DNA of 64,000 nt from NCBI RefSeq assembly GCF_007988805.1, contig NZ_BJUV01000016.1, forward strand, positions 1 to 64,000, given 5' to 3'. The notes below the pieces were generated by a model. It did not search any database. It saw only the letters and a list, made by a program, of their open reading frames with translations, and was not told the origin of the DNA. The stretch comes from Frigoribacterium faeni (GTDB lineage Bacteria > Actinomycetota > Actinomycetes > Actinomycetales > Microbacteriaceae). The position numbers and the translations under genes were made by a program. Positions 41,744 through 51,120 of the stretch are shown here, piece after piece. The stretch's first letter is position 1, and each line of letters opens with the position of its first letter.

Positions 41744-44700
41744 ATGTCGGAGGTCCAGAGCAAGATGGCAGCGATGACCGACGTGCTCGACCGCTTCTCC
41801 CCCGCCACCCGCGAGTGGTTCCGCGGGGCGTTCGCCGCGCCGACCAGGGCTCAGGAGGGCGCGTGGACGGCCATCAGCCAGGGCGACCACGCGCTCGTGA
41901 TCGCGCCCACCGGGTCGGGCAAGACGCTGGCGTCGTTCCTCTGGTCGATCGACTCCCTCGCCTCGACGCCCCCGCCCGACGAGAAGCTGCACCGCACGCG
42001 CGTGCTCTACATCTCGCCGTTGAAGGCGCTCGGCGTCGACGTCGAGCGCAACCTCCGGTCGCCGCTGGTGGGCATCACGCAGACGGCCCGGCGGCTCGGC
42101 ACCGAGGCCCCCGACATCACGGTCGGCGTCCGCTCGGGCGACACCAGCTCGAGCGACCGCGGCAAGCTCGCCCGCACGCCCACCGACATCCTCATCACGA
42201 CGCCCGAGTCGCTCTACCTGATGCTCACCTCGCAGGCACGCGAGACGCTCAAGGGCGTGCAGACCGTCATCATCGACGAGGTGCACGCCGTCGCGTCCAC
42301 CAAGCGGGGCGCCCACCTCGCCCTCTCCCTCGAACGCCTCGACGCCCTGCTCGAGAAGCCGGCCCAGCGCATCGGCCTCAGCGCGACCGTCCGCCCGCCC
42401 GAGGAGGTGGCGCGGTTCCTGGCCGGGCCGGCTCCGGTCACCATCGTCAACCCGCGCGCCGACAAGAAGTTCGACCTGCGCGTCGTCGTGCCCGTCGACG
42501 ACATGACCGAACTCGGCACCGCGGCGCCGCTCGAGGGCTCCGCCGCGGGCGCCGCGCCGCAGGGCTCGATCTGGCCGCACGTCGAGGAGGGCATCGTCGA
42601 TCTGATCGCCGAGCACCGCTCGACCATCGTCTTCTCCAACTCGCGTCGCCTCGCCGAACGCCTCACCGCCCGGCTCAACGACATCTGGATCGAACGTCAG
42701 GGCGGCGATCTCGAGGCGGCGGCGCACGCCACCGAACGGGCCCGGACGACCGCCGACTCCGCCGGGCTCGCCGAGGAGGCGCAGGGCGAGCTGGTCACGG
42801 TCGGCGCCCTCGCCGACGGCTCGTCCCCCGACGGCGACGATGTCGTCGACCCGTTCGCCCCCTCGCCCGTCTCGGCTCGCAACCTTGCCGTCGGCGGAGG
42901 AGCCCCCGCCCAGCTGATGGGCGGCTCCGGCCAGACCTCCGGCTCCGAGCCGCTGCTCGCCCGCGCCCACCACGGCTCGGTGTCGAAAGACCAGCGAGCC
43001 CTCATCGAGGACGACCTGAAGAGCGGCCGCCTGCGCTGCGTCGTCGCGACGAGCTCGCTCGAGCTCGGCATCGACATGGGCGCCGTCGACCTCGTGATCC
43101 AGGTCGAGTCGCCGCCGTCGGTCGCCAGCGGCCTGCAGCGCGTCGGCCGTGCCGGGCACCAGGTCGGCGAGACCTCGCGCGGCGTGCTGTTCCCCAAGCA
43201 CCGGGCCGACCTGATCCACTCCGCCGTCGCGGCCGAGCGGATGGTCGCGGGCCTGATCGAAGAGCTGCGCGTGCCCACCAACCCGCTCGACGTGCTCGCC
43301 CAGCAGACGGTCGCCGCCGTCGCGCTCGACGAGCTCGACGCCGACGAGTGGTTCGAGACCGTGCGACGCAGCGCCCCCTTCGCGACGTTGCCCCGGTCGG
43401 CGTTCGACGCCACCCTCGACCTGCTGAGCGGCAAGTACCCCTCCGACGAGTTCGCCGAGCTGCGACCCCGCATCGTCTGGGATCGCGTGCACGGCACCCT
43501 CACCGGTCGACCCGGCTCCCAGCGACTCGCCGTCACCAGCGGCGGGACGATCCCCGACCGGGGGCTCTTCGGCGTCTTCATGGTCGGCGAGAAGGCCGCC
43601 CGCGTCGGCGAGCTCGATGAGGAGATGGTCTACGAGTCGCGCGTCGGCGACGTCTTCGCCCTCGGGGCCACCAGCTGGCGCATCGAGGACATCACCCACG
43701 ACCGGGTCCTCGTCTCGCCGGCCTACGGGCAGCCCGGCCGCGTCCCCTTCTGGAAGGGCGACGGCATCGGACGGCCCGCCGAGCTCGGCAAGGCGATCGG
43801 CGGCTACATCCGCGAGCTGTCGAACTCGAACGAGGCCGACGCCACCACCCGGGTCGCGGCCGGGGGCCTCGACGAGCGCGCGGCCCGCAACCTCATCGCG
43901 TTCCTCACCGAGCAGAAGGCGGCCACCGCCTACGTCCCCACCGACACGACCCTCGTCGTCGAACGGTTCCGCGACGAGCTCGGCGACTGGCGGCTCATCC
44001 TGCACTCGCCCTACGGGATGCAGGTCCACGCCCCCTGGGCCCTGGCGGTCTCGGCGCGCATCCGAGACCAGCTCGGGGTCGACGGCGGCGCGATGGCGGC
44101 CGACGACGGCATCGTCGTGCGCATCCCCGACACCGACGCCGAGCCTCCCGGGGCCGAGCTGTTCGCGTTCGAGCTCGACGACCTCGACGAGATCGTCACC
44201 GAGGAGGTCGGCGGCTCCGCCCTGTTCTCGTCGCGCTTCCGCGAGTGCGCGGCGCGCGCCCTGCTGCTGCCGCGCTACAACCCCGGCAAGCGGTCGCCGC
44301 TCTGGCAGCAGCGGCAGCGGTCGTCGCAACTGCTCGACGTCGCCCGGAAGTACCCGCAGTTCCCGATCGTGCTCGAGGCCGTGCGCGAGGTGCTGCAGGA
44401 CGTCTACGACCTGCCCGCCCTGATGAGCCTCACCCGCGATCTCGCGAGCCGCACCGTGCGCATCGTCGAGACCGAGACCGAGGTCCCCTCGCCCTTCGCG
44501 CGCTCGTTGCTGTTCGGCTACGTGGCCGCCTTCATGTACGAGGGCGACTCGCCCCTGGCCGAACGTCGCGCGGCGGCGCTGTCGCTCGACTCGACGCTGC
44601 TGCAGGAGCTCCTCGGGCGGGCCGAGCTGCGCGAGCTGCTCGACGCCGACGTCATCGACCAGCACGAGCTCGAGCTGCAGCGCCTCGCGCCCGACCGCCG

Positions 44701-46753
44701 CGCCCGCGACATCGAGGGCGTCGTCGACCTGCTCCGTCTGCTCGGCCCGCTCACCACCGACGAGATCATCGACCGCAGCTGGTTGTCCGCCACCCTCGTC
44801 ACCGGCGACGTCGCCGCCCGCGACGACGCCCACCGCGCCCTCGAGACCGCCCTCACCGACCTCGCCTGGTCGAACCGCGTGCTGCGGTTCACCCACGCCG
44901 GCGTGGTGCGCTGGGCGGGCATCGAAGACGCCTCGCGCCTCCGCGACGCCCTGGGGGTCGCCCTGCCGATCGGCGTGCCGACCGCGTTCGTCGAACCCGT
45001 CGACGACCCGCTCGGCGACCTGATCGGCCGGTTCGCCCGCACCCACGGCCCCTTCACGCCCGCGATGGTCGCCGACCGTCTCGGCCTCGGCACGGCCGTG
45101 GTGCTCGACACGCTGCGCAAGCTCGCCACCCAGCGCCGGGTAATCGAGGGCGAGTTCCGCCCGAGGCAGCAGGGCAGCGAGTGGTGCGACTCCGAGGTGC
45201 TGCGTCGCCTCCGCGGGAAGTCCCTGGCCGCCCTCCGGCACGAGGTCGAGCCCGTCGCCCCCGAGACGCTCGGCCGGTTCCTGCCCGCCTGGCAGCACGT
45301 CGCGACCGGGCTCAAGGGCTCGGGGCTCCGCGGGCTCGACGGCGTGCTGCAGGTCGTCGACCAGCTCAGCGGGGTCTCGCTGCCCGCCTCCGCCTGGGAG
45401 ACCCTCATCCTGCCCGCCCGCGTCACCGACTACAGCCCCGCGATGCTCGACGAGCTCACCGCCACCGGCGACGTCATCTGGTCGGGCACCGGCACGCTTC
45501 CCGGCAACGACGGCTGGGTCAGCCTGCATCTCGCCGACGGCGCCCAGGTCACCCTCCCCGAGCCTGCGGGCACCGAGACCGACGACCTGCAGCGCGAGGT
45601 GCTCGCCGCGTTGGCCGGCGGCGGCGCGTACTTCTTCCGGCAGCTGTCCGACGCCGTCGGCAGCACCGACGACGACGCCCTGGTCACCGCGATCTGGCAG
45701 CTCGTCTGGGCCGGGCAGATCACCAACGACACCTTCGCCCCGCTCCGCACCCAGGTGGGCGGCGGCCGGACGCCCCGGCCCCGGACGCCGACCCGGTCGC
45801 GCTCGTCGTACCGCAGCCGCGGCCGCATCGCCATGCCCCGCCAGGCCGGCCCCCCGACCGTGGGCGGGCGCTGGTCGCTGCTTCCGCTGGCCGAGCCCGA
45901 CGGCACGATCCGAGCGGCCGCGACCGCCGAGATCCTGCTCGAACGGCACGGCGTGGTGACCCGCGGCGCCGTGGTGAACGAGGGCGTGCGAGGCGGCTTC
46001 TCGACCGCGTACAAGGTGCTCAGCGGCTTCGAGGAGACCGGGCGTGCCCGCCGCGGCTACTTCGTCGAGGGGCTCGGAGCGGCGCAGTTCGCGACCGGCC
46101 CCACCGTCGACCGGCTGCGATCGTTCGTCCGCGACGACGGCGACCGGCGCGACGACGAGACCCTCGTCGCCGCCGGGCGGCAACGGGATGTCCCCGTCGT
46201 CACCCTCGCGGCGACCGACCCGGCCAACCCCTACGGCGCCGCCCTGCCCTGGCCCGGCCAGACGCTCGACGGCGCACCCGCCGACGAGGCCGCCGCGGCG
46301 GCGAGCGCAGCGGCTCGGGCGGCCGGCGCGGCGGCGGCGACCACGGCGACCGGAGCGGGCGCGCGCGGGGAGGCGGGCTCCGCGGGCGACGCGACCCGTG
46401 CCTCCTCGACGGCCGGCGCGGCGGAGAAGGGCGACACCGCAGGAGGCGCGGGCGCGAAGAAGAGGTCGGGTCACCGCCCGGGCCGCAAGGCCGGATCGCT
46501 CGTGGTGCTGGTCGACGGGCGCCTCGTCGTCTACGTCGAACGGGGCGGCAAGACGGTGCTCACCTTCGGCGAGCCCGACGAGCGCGAGCTCGCCCTGGCG
46601 GCGGCATCGCTCGCGGCGACCGTGCGCACGCGGCTCGGCAAGCTCGCGGTCGAGCGCGTCGACGGCGAGTTCGTGCTCGGCACGCCGCTCGGCGACGCCC
46701 TGCGCGACGCCGGGTTCGCTCCCACCCCCAGCGGCGTCCGGCTGCGGAGCTGA
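41744..46753 (+). CDS. lhr: Lhr-type ATP-dependent DNA/RNA helicase
   Basis: This protein of up to 1669 residues is Lhr, a superfamily-2 helicase. Motifs include APTGSGKT (about 54-61), VLYISPLKALGVD, DEVHAVASTKRGAHL, LSATVRPPEEV, then SSLELGIDMGAVDLV and QRVGRAGHQ, followed by the long Lhr C-terminal region. It unwinds DNA and RNA:DNA with 3'-5' polarity and acts in repair. Ala/Gly-rich linkers before the final domain contain TRASST and AGGAGA, encoded by dispersed-repeat copies. The start is uncertain: ATGs at 41744, 41765 and 41774 are all in frame. nei follows after four bases. Confidence 0.94.
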   Translation: MSEVQSKMAAMTDVLDRFSPATREWFRGAFAAPTRAQEGAWTAISQGDHALVIAPTGSGKTLASFLWSIDSLASTPPPDEKLHRTRVLYISPLKALGVDVERNLRSPLVGITQTARRLGTEAPDITVGVRSGDTSSSDRGKLARTPTDILITTPESLYLMLTSQARETLKGVQTVIIDEVHAVASTKRGAHLALSLERLDALLEKPAQRIGLSATVRPPEEVARFLAGPAPVTIVNPRADKKFDLRVVVPVDDMTELGTAAPLEGSAAGAAPQGSIWPHVEEGIVDLIAEHRSTIVFSNSRRLAERLTARLNDIWIERQGGDLEAAAHATERARTTADSAGLAEEAQGELVTVGALADGSSPDGDDVVDPFAPSPVSARNLAVGGGAPAQLMGGSGQTSGSEPLLARAHHGSVSKDQRALIEDDLKSGRLRCVVATSSLELGIDMGAVDLVIQVESPPSVASGLQRVGRAGHQVGETSRGVLFPKHRADLIHSAVAAERMVAGLIEELRVPTNPLDVLAQQTVAAVALDELDADEWFETVRRSAPFATLPRSAFDATLDLLSGKYPSDEFAELRPRIVWDRVHGTLTGRPGSQRLAVTSGGTIPDRGLFGVFMVGEKAARVGELDEEMVYESRVGDVFALGATSWRIEDITHDRVLVSPAYGQPGRVPFWKGDGIGRPAELGKAIGGYIRELSNSNEADATTRVAAGGLDERAARNLIAFLTEQKAATAYVPTDTTLVVERFRDELGDWRLILHSPYGMQVHAPWALAVSARIRDQLGVDGGAMAADDGIVVRIPDTDAEPPGAELFAFELDDLDEIVTEEVGGSALFSSRFRECAARALLLPRYNPGKRSPLWQQRQRSSQLLDVARKYPQFPIVLEAVREVLQDVYDLPALMSLTRDLASRTVRIVETETEVPSPFARSLLFGYVAAFMYEGDSPLAERRAAALSLDSTLLQELLGRAELRELLDADVIDQHELELQRLAPDRRARDIEGVVDLLRLLGPLTTDEIIDRSWLSATLVTGDVAARDDAHRALETALTDLAWSNRVLRFTHAGVVRWAGIEDASRLRDALGVALPIGVPTAFVEPVDDPLGDLIGRFARTHGPFTPAMVADRLGLGTAVVLDTLRKLATQRRVIEGEFRPRQQGSEWCDSEVLRRLRGKSLAALRHEVEPVAPETLGRFLPAWQHVATGLKGSGLRGLDGVLQVVDQLSGVSLPASAWETLILPARVTDYSPAMLDELTATGDVIWSGTGTLPGNDGWVSLHLADGAQVTLPEPAGTETDDLQREVLAALAGGGAYFFRQLSDAVGSTDDDALVTAIWQLVWAGQITNDTFAPLRTQVGGGRTPRPRTPTRSRSSYRSRGRIAMPRQAGPPTVGGRWSLLPLAEPDGTIRAAATAEILLERHGVVTRGAVVNEGVRGGFSTAYKVLSGFEETGRARRGYFVEGLGAAQFATGPTVDRLRSFVRDDGDRRDDETLVAAGRQRDVPVVTLAATDPANPYGAALPWPGQTLDGAPADEAAAAASAAARAAGAAAATTATGAGARGEAGSAGDATRASSTAGAAEKGDTAGGAGAKKRSGHRPGRKAGSLVVLVDGRLVVYVERGGKTVLTFGEPDERELALAAASLAATVRTRLGKLAVERVDGEFVLGTPLGDALRDAGFAPTPSGVRLRS

Positions 46754-46756
46754 CCG

Positions 46757-47533
46757 ATGCCCGAAGGAGACACCGTCTACCGCGCCGCGAAGAACCTCGA
46801 CGCGGTGCTGCACGGCCAGACGCTGACCGCGAGCGACTTCCGGGTGCCCGCGTTCGCGACCGTCGATCTCGCCGGAGAGGTCGTCGACGACGTCATCGCG
46901 CGGGGCAAGCACCTGCTGCACCACATCGGCGACCTGACCCTGCACACGCACCTCAAGATGGAGGGCTCCTGGCACGTCTACAAGCACGGGACGAAGTGGC
47001 GTCGACCGGCGTACCAGGCGCGGGTCGTGCTCGAGACGGCCGACTGGGTGGCCGTCGGGTTCGACCTCGGCATCGTCGAACTCGTGGCCCGCGACGACGA
47101 CGACAGCGTCGTGTCCTACCTCGGCCCCGACCTGCTCGGACCCGACTGGGACGCCGCGATCGCCCTCGCCAACCTCGAGGCCGATCCGACGCGCGAGGTC
47201 GGGCTCGCCCTGCTCGATCAGCGGGTGCTGGCCGGGGTGGGCAACGTCTACCGCAACGAGCTCTGCTTCCTGCGCGGGGTGCTGCCGACCCGCCCGGTCG
47301 GCGAGGTCGAGAACCGGCCGAAGCTGATCGATCTCGCGCACCGGCTGATCGTCGCCAACAAGGACCGCGTCGAGCGCACCACCACCGGCACGCTCCGGGG
47401 CACGACCGACTGGGTCTACGGCCGAGCCGGCAAGCCCTGCCTGCGCTGCGGCACGAAGATCCGGCGCGGCGAGCTCGGCGAGAGCGAGCTCGAGCTGCGC
47501 GAGACGTACTGGTGCCCGCACTGCCAGAGCTGA
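46757..47533 (+). CDS. nei: Nei/Fpg-family DNA glycosylase-AP lyase
   Basis: The 258-residue protein opens MPEGDTV, with catalytic Pro2 and Glu3, and ends with a four-cysteine zinc finger (PCLRCGTKIRRGE and YWCPHCQS). HTHLKMEGSW and the helix-two-turn-helix region AGVGNVYRNE are characteristic. It excises oxidised bases. The four-base gap from lhr suggests co-transcription; lhr-nei is a known actinobacterial pair and implies a shared repair role. Confidence 0.94.
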   Translation: MPEGDTVYRAAKNLDAVLHGQTLTASDFRVPAFATVDLAGEVVDDVIARGKHLLHHIGDLTLHTHLKMEGSWHVYKHGTKWRRPAYQARVVLETADWVAVGFDLGIVELVARDDDDSVVSYLGPDLLGPDWDAAIALANLEADPTREVGLALLDQRVLAGVGNVYRNELCFLRGVLPTRPVGEVENRPKLIDLAHRLIVANKDRVERTTTGTLRGTTDWVYGRAGKPCLRCGTKIRRGELGESELELRETYWCPHCQS

Positions 47534-47664
47534 CCGCCCCGCAGCGCGCGACCGCACCGGCCCGTGTCCGACCGCACCGGCCAGGGTGCGACCGAACCGG
47601 CCCCGCGCGCGACCTCGTGTGACGCCCCGTGACGCGCCCGCCTCTCCACCCCAGGTGACGTGCC

Positions 47665-47670
47665 TACGAT
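47665..47670 (+). promoter_or_regulatory. -10 box (TACGAT) of the first peroxiredoxin
   Basis: TACGAT lies about 56 bases before the ATG at 47726, leaving a leader with GAGAGGA near the start codon. The second copy has the same box and ribosome site. Confidence 0.45.
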
Positions 47671-47725
47671 CGGCGACACCCGACCGGGCCGTACCCGACG
47701 AGCCGGTCACCGCGAGAGGACGACC

Positions 47726-48418
47726 ATGTCGAACGCCAGCACGCCCCGCCCCACCGCCACGATCGCCGAGCAGGTGACCGAGTTCGACGAGGGCTTCACC
47801 GCTCAGATCGGCCCCGACTTCTCGAAGGTCTTCGCCGACGAGCAGAGCGCCCTGCGCGAGGCCGGGGTGCCCGACGACGCCGTCAAGCCCGGCGACACCG
47901 TCGTCGAGGCGACCCTGCTGACGCCCCGCGGCGACGAGGTCTCGCTCGCCGAGACGGTCGGCGAGGGCCCGGCCGTGCTCGTCTTCTACCGCGGCGCCTG
48001 GTGCCCGTACTGCAACCTGACCCTGAAGACCTACCAGGCCGAGCTCCTGCCGCGTCTGCGCGAGCGGGGCGTCGCGCTCGTCGCGATCAGCCCGCAGACC
48101 CCCGAGGGCTCCGAGGCGTCGGTGACGAACGGCAGCCTCGAGTTCCCCGTGCTGTCCGACCCCGGCAACGTGCTCAGCCGCGCGCTCGGCATCCGCACCG
48201 AGCCGAGCGCCGACGCCCGCGCCGTGCACACCGAGCTCGGCTTCGACGTCGCCGACAGCAACGCCGACGCGACGGGCGACATCCCGTTCCCGACCGTGCT
48301 CGTCGTCGACGCCGACGGCACCGTCGTCTTCGCCGACGTCCACACCGACTACACCACCCGCACCGAGGTCGACGAGATCGTCGCCGCCCTCGACCTGCTG
48401 GAGGCGCGGACGGCCTGA
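47726..48418 (+). CDS. AhpC/TSA-family peroxiredoxin, copy 1
   Basis: The 230-residue thioredoxin-fold protein has VLVFYRGAWCPYCNLTLKT with a CPYC active site, the AhpC/TSA-like peroxiredoxin branch. The N-terminal about 60 residues are helical (FDEGFTAQIGPDFSKVFADE). It probably reduces peroxides in the cytoplasm. GAGAGGA lies before the ATG. It is the first of two tandem copies that are highly alike throughout. Confidence 0.9.
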   Translation: MSNASTPRPTATIAEQVTEFDEGFTAQIGPDFSKVFADEQSALREAGVPDDAVKPGDTVVEATLLTPRGDEVSLAETVGEGPAVLVFYRGAWCPYCNLTLKTYQAELLPRLRERGVALVAISPQTPEGSEASVTNGSLEFPVLSDPGNVLSRALGIRTEPSADARAVHTELGFDVADSNADATGDIPFPTVLVVDADGTVVFADVHTDYTTRTEVDEIVAALDLLEARTA

Positions 48419-48495
48419 CCGGCATCGGTCGCCCCCGCGTCCGCTCCCGTCCCGAGCCCGCCCGCCCCGCACGGCGCTCTCCGACCCCCTTCCAC

Positions 48496-48501
48496 TACGA
48501 T
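48496..48501 (+). promoter_or_regulatory. -10 box (TACGAT) of the second peroxiredoxin
   Basis: TACGAT lies about 37 bases before the ATG at 48539, with GAGAGGA in the leader. The upstream region is partly copied from that of copy 1. Confidence 0.45.
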
Positions 48502-48538
48502 CAGGGGTCTGAACCCGTCAGAACCCGAGAGGACCGCC

Positions 48539-49210
48539 ATGTCGCCGAAGGCCATCGCCGAGCAGGTCGTCGAGTTCAACGAGGGGTTCAACGCCGAGAT
48601 CGGGCCCGACCTGACCGCCGTCTTCGACGCCGAGCAGGAGCAGCTGCGGGCCCTCGGCGTCCCCGCCGACGCCGTGCGGGTCGGCGACCAGATCGTCGAC
48701 GCCGCGCTGCTGACCCCCACCGGCGACGACGTCCTGCTGCTCGACGCGTTCGGCGGCTCACCCGCGGTCGTCGTCTTCTACCGCGGCGCCTGGTGCCCGT
48801 ACTGCAACCTGACGCTCAAGACCTACCAGGAGGACCTGCTGCCGGCGCTGCGGAAACGCGGGGTCGAGCTCGTCGCGGTGAGCCCCCAGACGCCGGTCGG
48901 CTCCGAGAAGTCGGTCGCCCAGGGCGACCTCGAGTTCACCGTGCTGTCCGACCCCGGCAACGTGCTCAGCCGCGGGCTCGGCATCGTGACCCAGCCCACG
49001 GCGGGAGCCCGAGGCGTGCACGCCCAGCTCGGCTTCGACGTCGCCGACAGCAACGCCGACCACACGGCCGAGATCCCGTTCCCGACCGTGCTCGTCGTCG
49101 ACGCCGACGGCCGCGTCGTGTTCGTCGACATCCACACCGACTACACCAGCCGCACCGAGGTGTCGCTCGTGCTCGAGACCCTCGACCTGCTCGAGATCGG
49201 CGTCCTCTAG
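48539..49210 (+). CDS. AhpC/TSA-family peroxiredoxin, copy 2
   Basis: The 223-residue protein repeats the plan of the upstream gene: RGAWCPYCNLTLKTYQ and LSDPGNVLSR are identical in both, while loops and the C-terminal helix differ. The tandem duplication with its own promoter suggests different timing or peroxide substrate. Cytoplasmic; the CPYC motif is intact. Confidence 0.9.
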   Translation: MSPKAIAEQVVEFNEGFNAEIGPDLTAVFDAEQEQLRALGVPADAVRVGDQIVDAALLTPTGDDVLLLDAFGGSPAVVVFYRGAWCPYCNLTLKTYQEDLLPALRKRGVELVAVSPQTPVGSEKSVAQGDLEFTVLSDPGNVLSRGLGIVTQPTAGARGVHAQLGFDVADSNADHTAEIPFPTVLVVDADGRVVFVDIHTDYTSRTEVSLVLETLDLLEIGVL

Positions 49211-49236
49211 CCGACGGCGCCTCCGGCCGACCGGAC

Positions 49237-49320
49237 CGGTCAGGACGACGCGACCCGGTCCCCCGACGACCGGACGGGACTAGACGGGTCAGGCCGACGC
49301 GACCCGCGCCTCCCGACGAC
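49237..49320. repeat. Imperfect 34-base direct repeat
   Basis: GGTCAGGACGACGCGACCCG at 49238 recurs as GGTCAGGCCGACGCGACCCG at 49287, each followed by a CCCCGACGAC or TCCCGACGAC stretch. The second copy contains the dispersed-repeat core GACCCGCGCCTCC. The gap between peroxiredoxin 2 and the permease holds no other signal I can see. Confidence 0.65.
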
Positions 49321-49378
49321 GGCAGGGGCCGGTCGACGCGATGAGCGCCTCCCGACCCCTGCGACGCAGGACCCGCGA

Positions 49379-50923
49379 TCAGTCGCGGGGCGCGACGGCT
49401 CCCGTGGGCTCGGGCGCCTCCTCGCCGAGGCCGACGCGCGAGTGCCGCCGCCCGTACGAGAGGTACACGACGACGCCGAGCACGAGCCAGGCGCCGAAGC
49501 GCGCCCAGGTGAGCGTCGTGAGGTTGAGCATAAGCCAGACGCAGAGCGCCGCCGAGAGGATCGGCAGCACCGGCGACAGCGGCACCCGGAACGCGCGCGG
49601 CAGGTCGGGGCGCTTGCGGCGCAGCACGATCACGCCGATGCTGACCAGCACGAAGGCCGAGAGCGTGCCGATGTTGATCATCTCCTCGAGCACCCCGACG
49701 TCGGTGAAGGCCGCGACGAACGCGACGACGGTTCCGGCGATGACCTGGATGCGCACGGGGGTCTTGCGGGTCGGGCTGGTCTTGGCGAGCCAGCGGGGCA
49801 GCAGTCCGTCGCGGCTCATCGAGAACACGATGCGCGAGAGGCCGAGCAGCAGGACCATGATCACCGTGGTCAGACCGGCGAGCGCGCCGATCGAGATGAT
49901 GCCGGCGGCCCAGTCGGCGCCGACCAGTCGGAACGCGGTCGCGAGCGAGGGGTCGTCCTCGCCGGCGAGGTCGCGGTACGACACCATGCCGGTGAGCACG
50001 ATCGAGACGAGCACGTAGAGCACCGTGACGACCGCGAGGCCGAGGAAGATGCCCCGCGGCAGGGTCTTCTGCGGGTTCTTGACCTCTTCGGCGCTGGTCG
50101 CGACGACGTCGAATCCGATGAACGCGAAGAACACCAGCGACGCGGCGGCGAGCAGCCCGAAGACCCCGTACTGGGCGGGGGCCGCGCCGGTCAGCCACGA
50201 GAACATCGACTGCGACCAGGTGTCGCTCGCCCCGGCCCCGGTGGCGCTCGGCTCGGCGGCGGGCACGAACGGCGAGTAGTTCGCGGCCCGCACGAAGAAG
50301 AAGCCGACCACGATGACGAACAGGACGATGACGACCTTGATGATCGTGAACACGGCGCCCACGCGGGCCGTGAGCTGGGTGCCCGCGACCAGCAGGGCGG
50401 TGAAGACGGCGACGATGAGGAACGCCGGCCAGCTGACCTCGATGCCGCCGAGCATGAACGTCGGCGGGATGCCGATGCCGAACGTGTCGAAGGCCGACGC
50501 GAGGTAGACGCCCCAGTACTTGGCGAGCACGGCGGAGGCGGTGAACATCTCGAGGATGAGGTCCCACCCGATGATCCAGGCGAGGAACTCGCCCATCGTG
50601 GCGTAGGTGAACGTGTACGCGCTGCCCGCGACGGGGATCGTCGAGGCGAACTCGGCGTAGCACATGATGGCGAGGCCGCAGGTGAGCGCGGCGAGCACGA
50701 ACGACAGCGTGACCGAGGGCCCGGCGTAGTTCGCGGCGGCGTTGGCGCCGACCGAGAAGATGCCGGCGCCGACCGCGACCGCGACGCCCATCAGCGTGAG
50801 GTCCCAGGTGCCGAGCGAGCGCTTCAGGCCGTTCTCCGACCCGAGCGAGTCGGCGATCGACGACTCGACCGACTTCGTGCGCCAGATGCTCCGCGGCCCT
50901 CTGGCCCTGGTGGGGTTCGCCAT
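49379..50923 (-). CDS. APC-family amino-acid permease
   Basis: The 514-residue protein has about twelve membrane segments and matches the cationic amino-acid transporter type of APC permeases. Recognisable are LKRSLGTWDLTLMGVAVAVG, GAGIFSVGA, IPVAGSAYTFTYATMGEFLA and FFAFIGFDVVATSAEEVKNP. It imports amino acids at the plasma membrane; the substrate cannot be inferred. GAGGAG lies before the ATG at 50923. Confidence 0.92.
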   Translation of the reverse strand: MANPTRARGPRSIWRTKSVESSIADSLGSENGLKRSLGTWDLTLMGVAVAVGAGIFSVGANAAANYAGPSVTLSFVLAALTCGLAIMCYAEFASTIPVAGSAYTFTYATMGEFLAWIIGWDLILEMFTASAVLAKYWGVYLASAFDTFGIGIPPTFMLGGIEVSWPAFLIVAVFTALLVAGTQLTARVGAVFTIIKVVIVLFVIVVGFFFVRAANYSPFVPAAEPSATGAGASDTWSQSMFSWLTGAAPAQYGVFGLLAAASLVFFAFIGFDVVATSAEEVKNPQKTLPRGIFLGLAVVTVLYVLVSIVLTGMVSYRDLAGEDDPSLATAFRLVGADWAAGIISIGALAGLTTVIMVLLLGLSRIVFSMSRDGLLPRWLAKTSPTRKTPVRIQVIAGTVVAFVAAFTDVGVLEEMINIGTLSAFVLVSIGVIVLRRKRPDLPRAFRVPLSPVLPILSAALCVWLMLNLTTLTWARFGAWLVLGVVVYLSYGRRHSRVGLGEEAPEPTGAVAPRD

Positions 50924-51108
50924 GTCGTCTCCTCGTTCGACGGCGTCGACCCCCGTTCGGGGACGACGCGCCAGCATACAAGGAGGCACGGCCCCGTGAC
51001 GAGGCCGCCCCGGCCCCGAGGAGGCGCGGGTCGTCCTCCCCAGGACGCCGCGGCCCGGTGGTCCTCCACAGCGGTCCGCACGCACTCGAACGGCGCGGGG
51101 CGCTCTCG

Positions 51109-51114
51109 TACGAT
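51109..51114 (+). promoter_or_regulatory. -10 box (TACGAT) for a leaderless beta-propeller message
   Basis: TACGAT ends six bases before the GTG at 51121. A dispersed-repeat copy stands at 51019-51032. Confidence 0.6.
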
Positions 51115-51120
51115 GGCCGC

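Noticed and set aside
40877-48472. A 2531-codon minus-strand open frame opposite lhr
   Set aside because: It is a shadow frame of high-GC coding DNA: extreme Arg/Gly/Asp/Val composition, no domains, and lhr, nei and azoreductase are clear on the proper frames.
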